Source: Burkholderiales bacterium
GTDB taxonomy: Bacteria > Pseudomonadota > Gammaproteobacteria > Burkholderiales > CAIKXV01
DNA: 6,399 nt
Assembly: GCA_014379045.1 (NCBI GenBank)
Contig: JACMMK010000114.1
Coordinates: forward strand, 1-6,399
Direction: 5' to 3'
Shown piece after piece: positions 5,742 through 6,399 of this stretch. How positions within the stretch are numbered: the first letter of the stretch is position 1; each line of letters begins with the position of its first letter. Both the position numbers and the translations under genes were made by a program. The notes beneath the pieces are model-generated. The model saw nothing but the letters and a program-made list of their open reading frames with translations. It was not told the origin of the DNA and did not search any database.

Positions 5742-6399
5742 TCAGGGATAGAACAGGTAGAGGCGGTAGCCGACTGGACGCAAACTGGTCGTATCGAGGG
5801 TCAATTTGACTGCGAACTCTTCGCCTGCGCGCAGCCCCGTACGGTTGTCGGGCGCGCGCGCGAGGTACTGCCCGGGCAGCAGCACGCGCCGCGCCAGGGG
5901 TCGGTCCTGCGGATCGGTCAGGGTCACTTCGATCGCCGGATAGGCGAGTGCGGTCGCCGCCCGGTTTCTGACCGTCGCCGAGAGCTGGATCAGGTTCGGC
6001 TGATTGACGTCGAGCGCCTGCAGATCCGAGGCTTCGATCACCAGTTGCTCGGCCGCACGCGGCAGGCCGACCTCGCACCCCGCCAGCGCGCACAGCCGCT
6101 CGAGGGCGGGCCGGGTCGCGGGGTAATTCGCCGCCAGCGCTGTCCGGTACAGATACAGGCCCTGCGCGCAGAGCAGCAGCACCAGCACGCCCAGCACGAT
6201 GAACCCGGTCGCGCGGTACCGGCGCAGGAACCACAGCAGTCCGAGCGCGATCGCCCCGATCAGCCCGAGCGCGAGCGCGAAGCTGTGCTCGCGCAGCAGA
6301 TCGAACAGCTTCGCGTCGGTCACCGCCGAAGCGATGCGTTCGATCTCCAACGTCATCGCGACCGGAAGAAAATCCCGCGCGAACCAGGCGCCAACCGCC
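5742..6399 (-). CDS. DUF3426 domain membrane protein (5' end probably outside window)
   Basis: Numbering here is from the first ATG in the window, at 6356. The C-terminal half matches my memory of the DUF3426 family. After a membrane segment it has QGLYLYR (65-71), a Cys pair in LCALAGCEVGLP (88-99), a variable patch, RNRAATALAYPAIEVTLTD (130-148), a P-x-x-Y-L turn (161-165) and the closing GYRLYLFYP. There are two adjacent hydrophobic segments, about 26-45 and 51-70, separated by RRYRAT. Known: many family members begin with a small zinc ribbon and a long linker, have one membrane segment and are clearly longer; their function is not established. The frame stays open from ATG 6356 to the window edge (14 more codons, ending ARDFLPVA before the Met), and 6356 has no good ribosome binding site. 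I therefore treat the gene as truncated, although a short form starting at 6356 is possible. Confidence 0.75.
   Translation of the reverse strand, partial: AVGAWFARDFLPVAMTLEIERIASAVTDAKLFDLLREHSFALALGLIGAIALGLLWFLRRYRATGFIVLGVLVLLLCAQGLYLYRTALAANYPATRPALERLCALAGCEVGLPRAAEQLVIEASDLQALDVNQPNLIQLSATVRNRAATALAYPAIEVTLTDPQDRPLARRVLLPGQYLARAPDNRTGLRAGEEFAVKLTLDTTSLRPVGYRLYLFYP

Overview
The window is GC-rich DNA (by eye about two thirds G+C) from a proteobacterium. The DUF3426-type membrane protein, the two-partner secretion (TPS) exoprotein with a 'GRGGLP' tail, and the codon bias fit a high-GC gammaproteobacterium, less likely a betaproteobacterium. No ribosomal or other phylogenetic marker is present, so the placement is an inference. 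All five genes I can support lie on the minus strand, so transcription runs from high to low coordinates. I see no rRNA, tRNA, CRISPR array, insertion sequence or attachment site.

Read in the direction of transcription, the layout is as follows. (1) 6399-5742 is a DUF3426 membrane protein whose 5' end probably lies outside the window. A 7-bp hairpin follows it. (2) 5551-5039 is a 170-residue protein of unknown function with one CxxC pair, one membrane segment and a charged helix. Its ribosome binding site lies in one arm of a potential hairpin. (3) 5038-4835 is a 204-base leader region holding a 9-bp hairpin, a consensus Shine-Dalgarno in front of very short reading frames, and a possible -10 box. 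(4) 4834-1049 is a 1261-residue secreted TPS exoprotein (TpsA / filamentous haemagglutinin type). It has a signal peptide, an N-terminal TPS domain, a long parallel beta-helix of Gly/Asn-rich repeats, and a C-terminal tail carrying the only two cysteines of the mature protein. (5) 864-331 is a small GNAT acetyltransferase. (6) 209-1 is the first 69 codons of a secreted protein with a proline-rich mature N terminus. By position and composition it is probably the TpsB outer-membrane transporter that exports the TpsA protein. It runs off the left edge.

If the last call is right, this is a TPS locus in which the exoprotein is encoded upstream of its transporter and the two are separated by an acetyltransferase gene. 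Many TPS loci instead have tpsB directly before tpsA. The large exoprotein would cross the inner membrane by Sec, be captured through its TPS domain by the POTRA domains of TpsB, and fold into a beta-helix at the surface. The acetyltransferase has no signal peptide and should be cytoplasmic. Any role for it in exoprotein production is unproven, and it may simply be a passenger.

No stretch longer than 300 bases lacks a gene. The four gaps (210-330, 865-1048, 4835-5038 and 5552-5741) are 121 to 204 bases long and hold hairpins and possible promoter elements.
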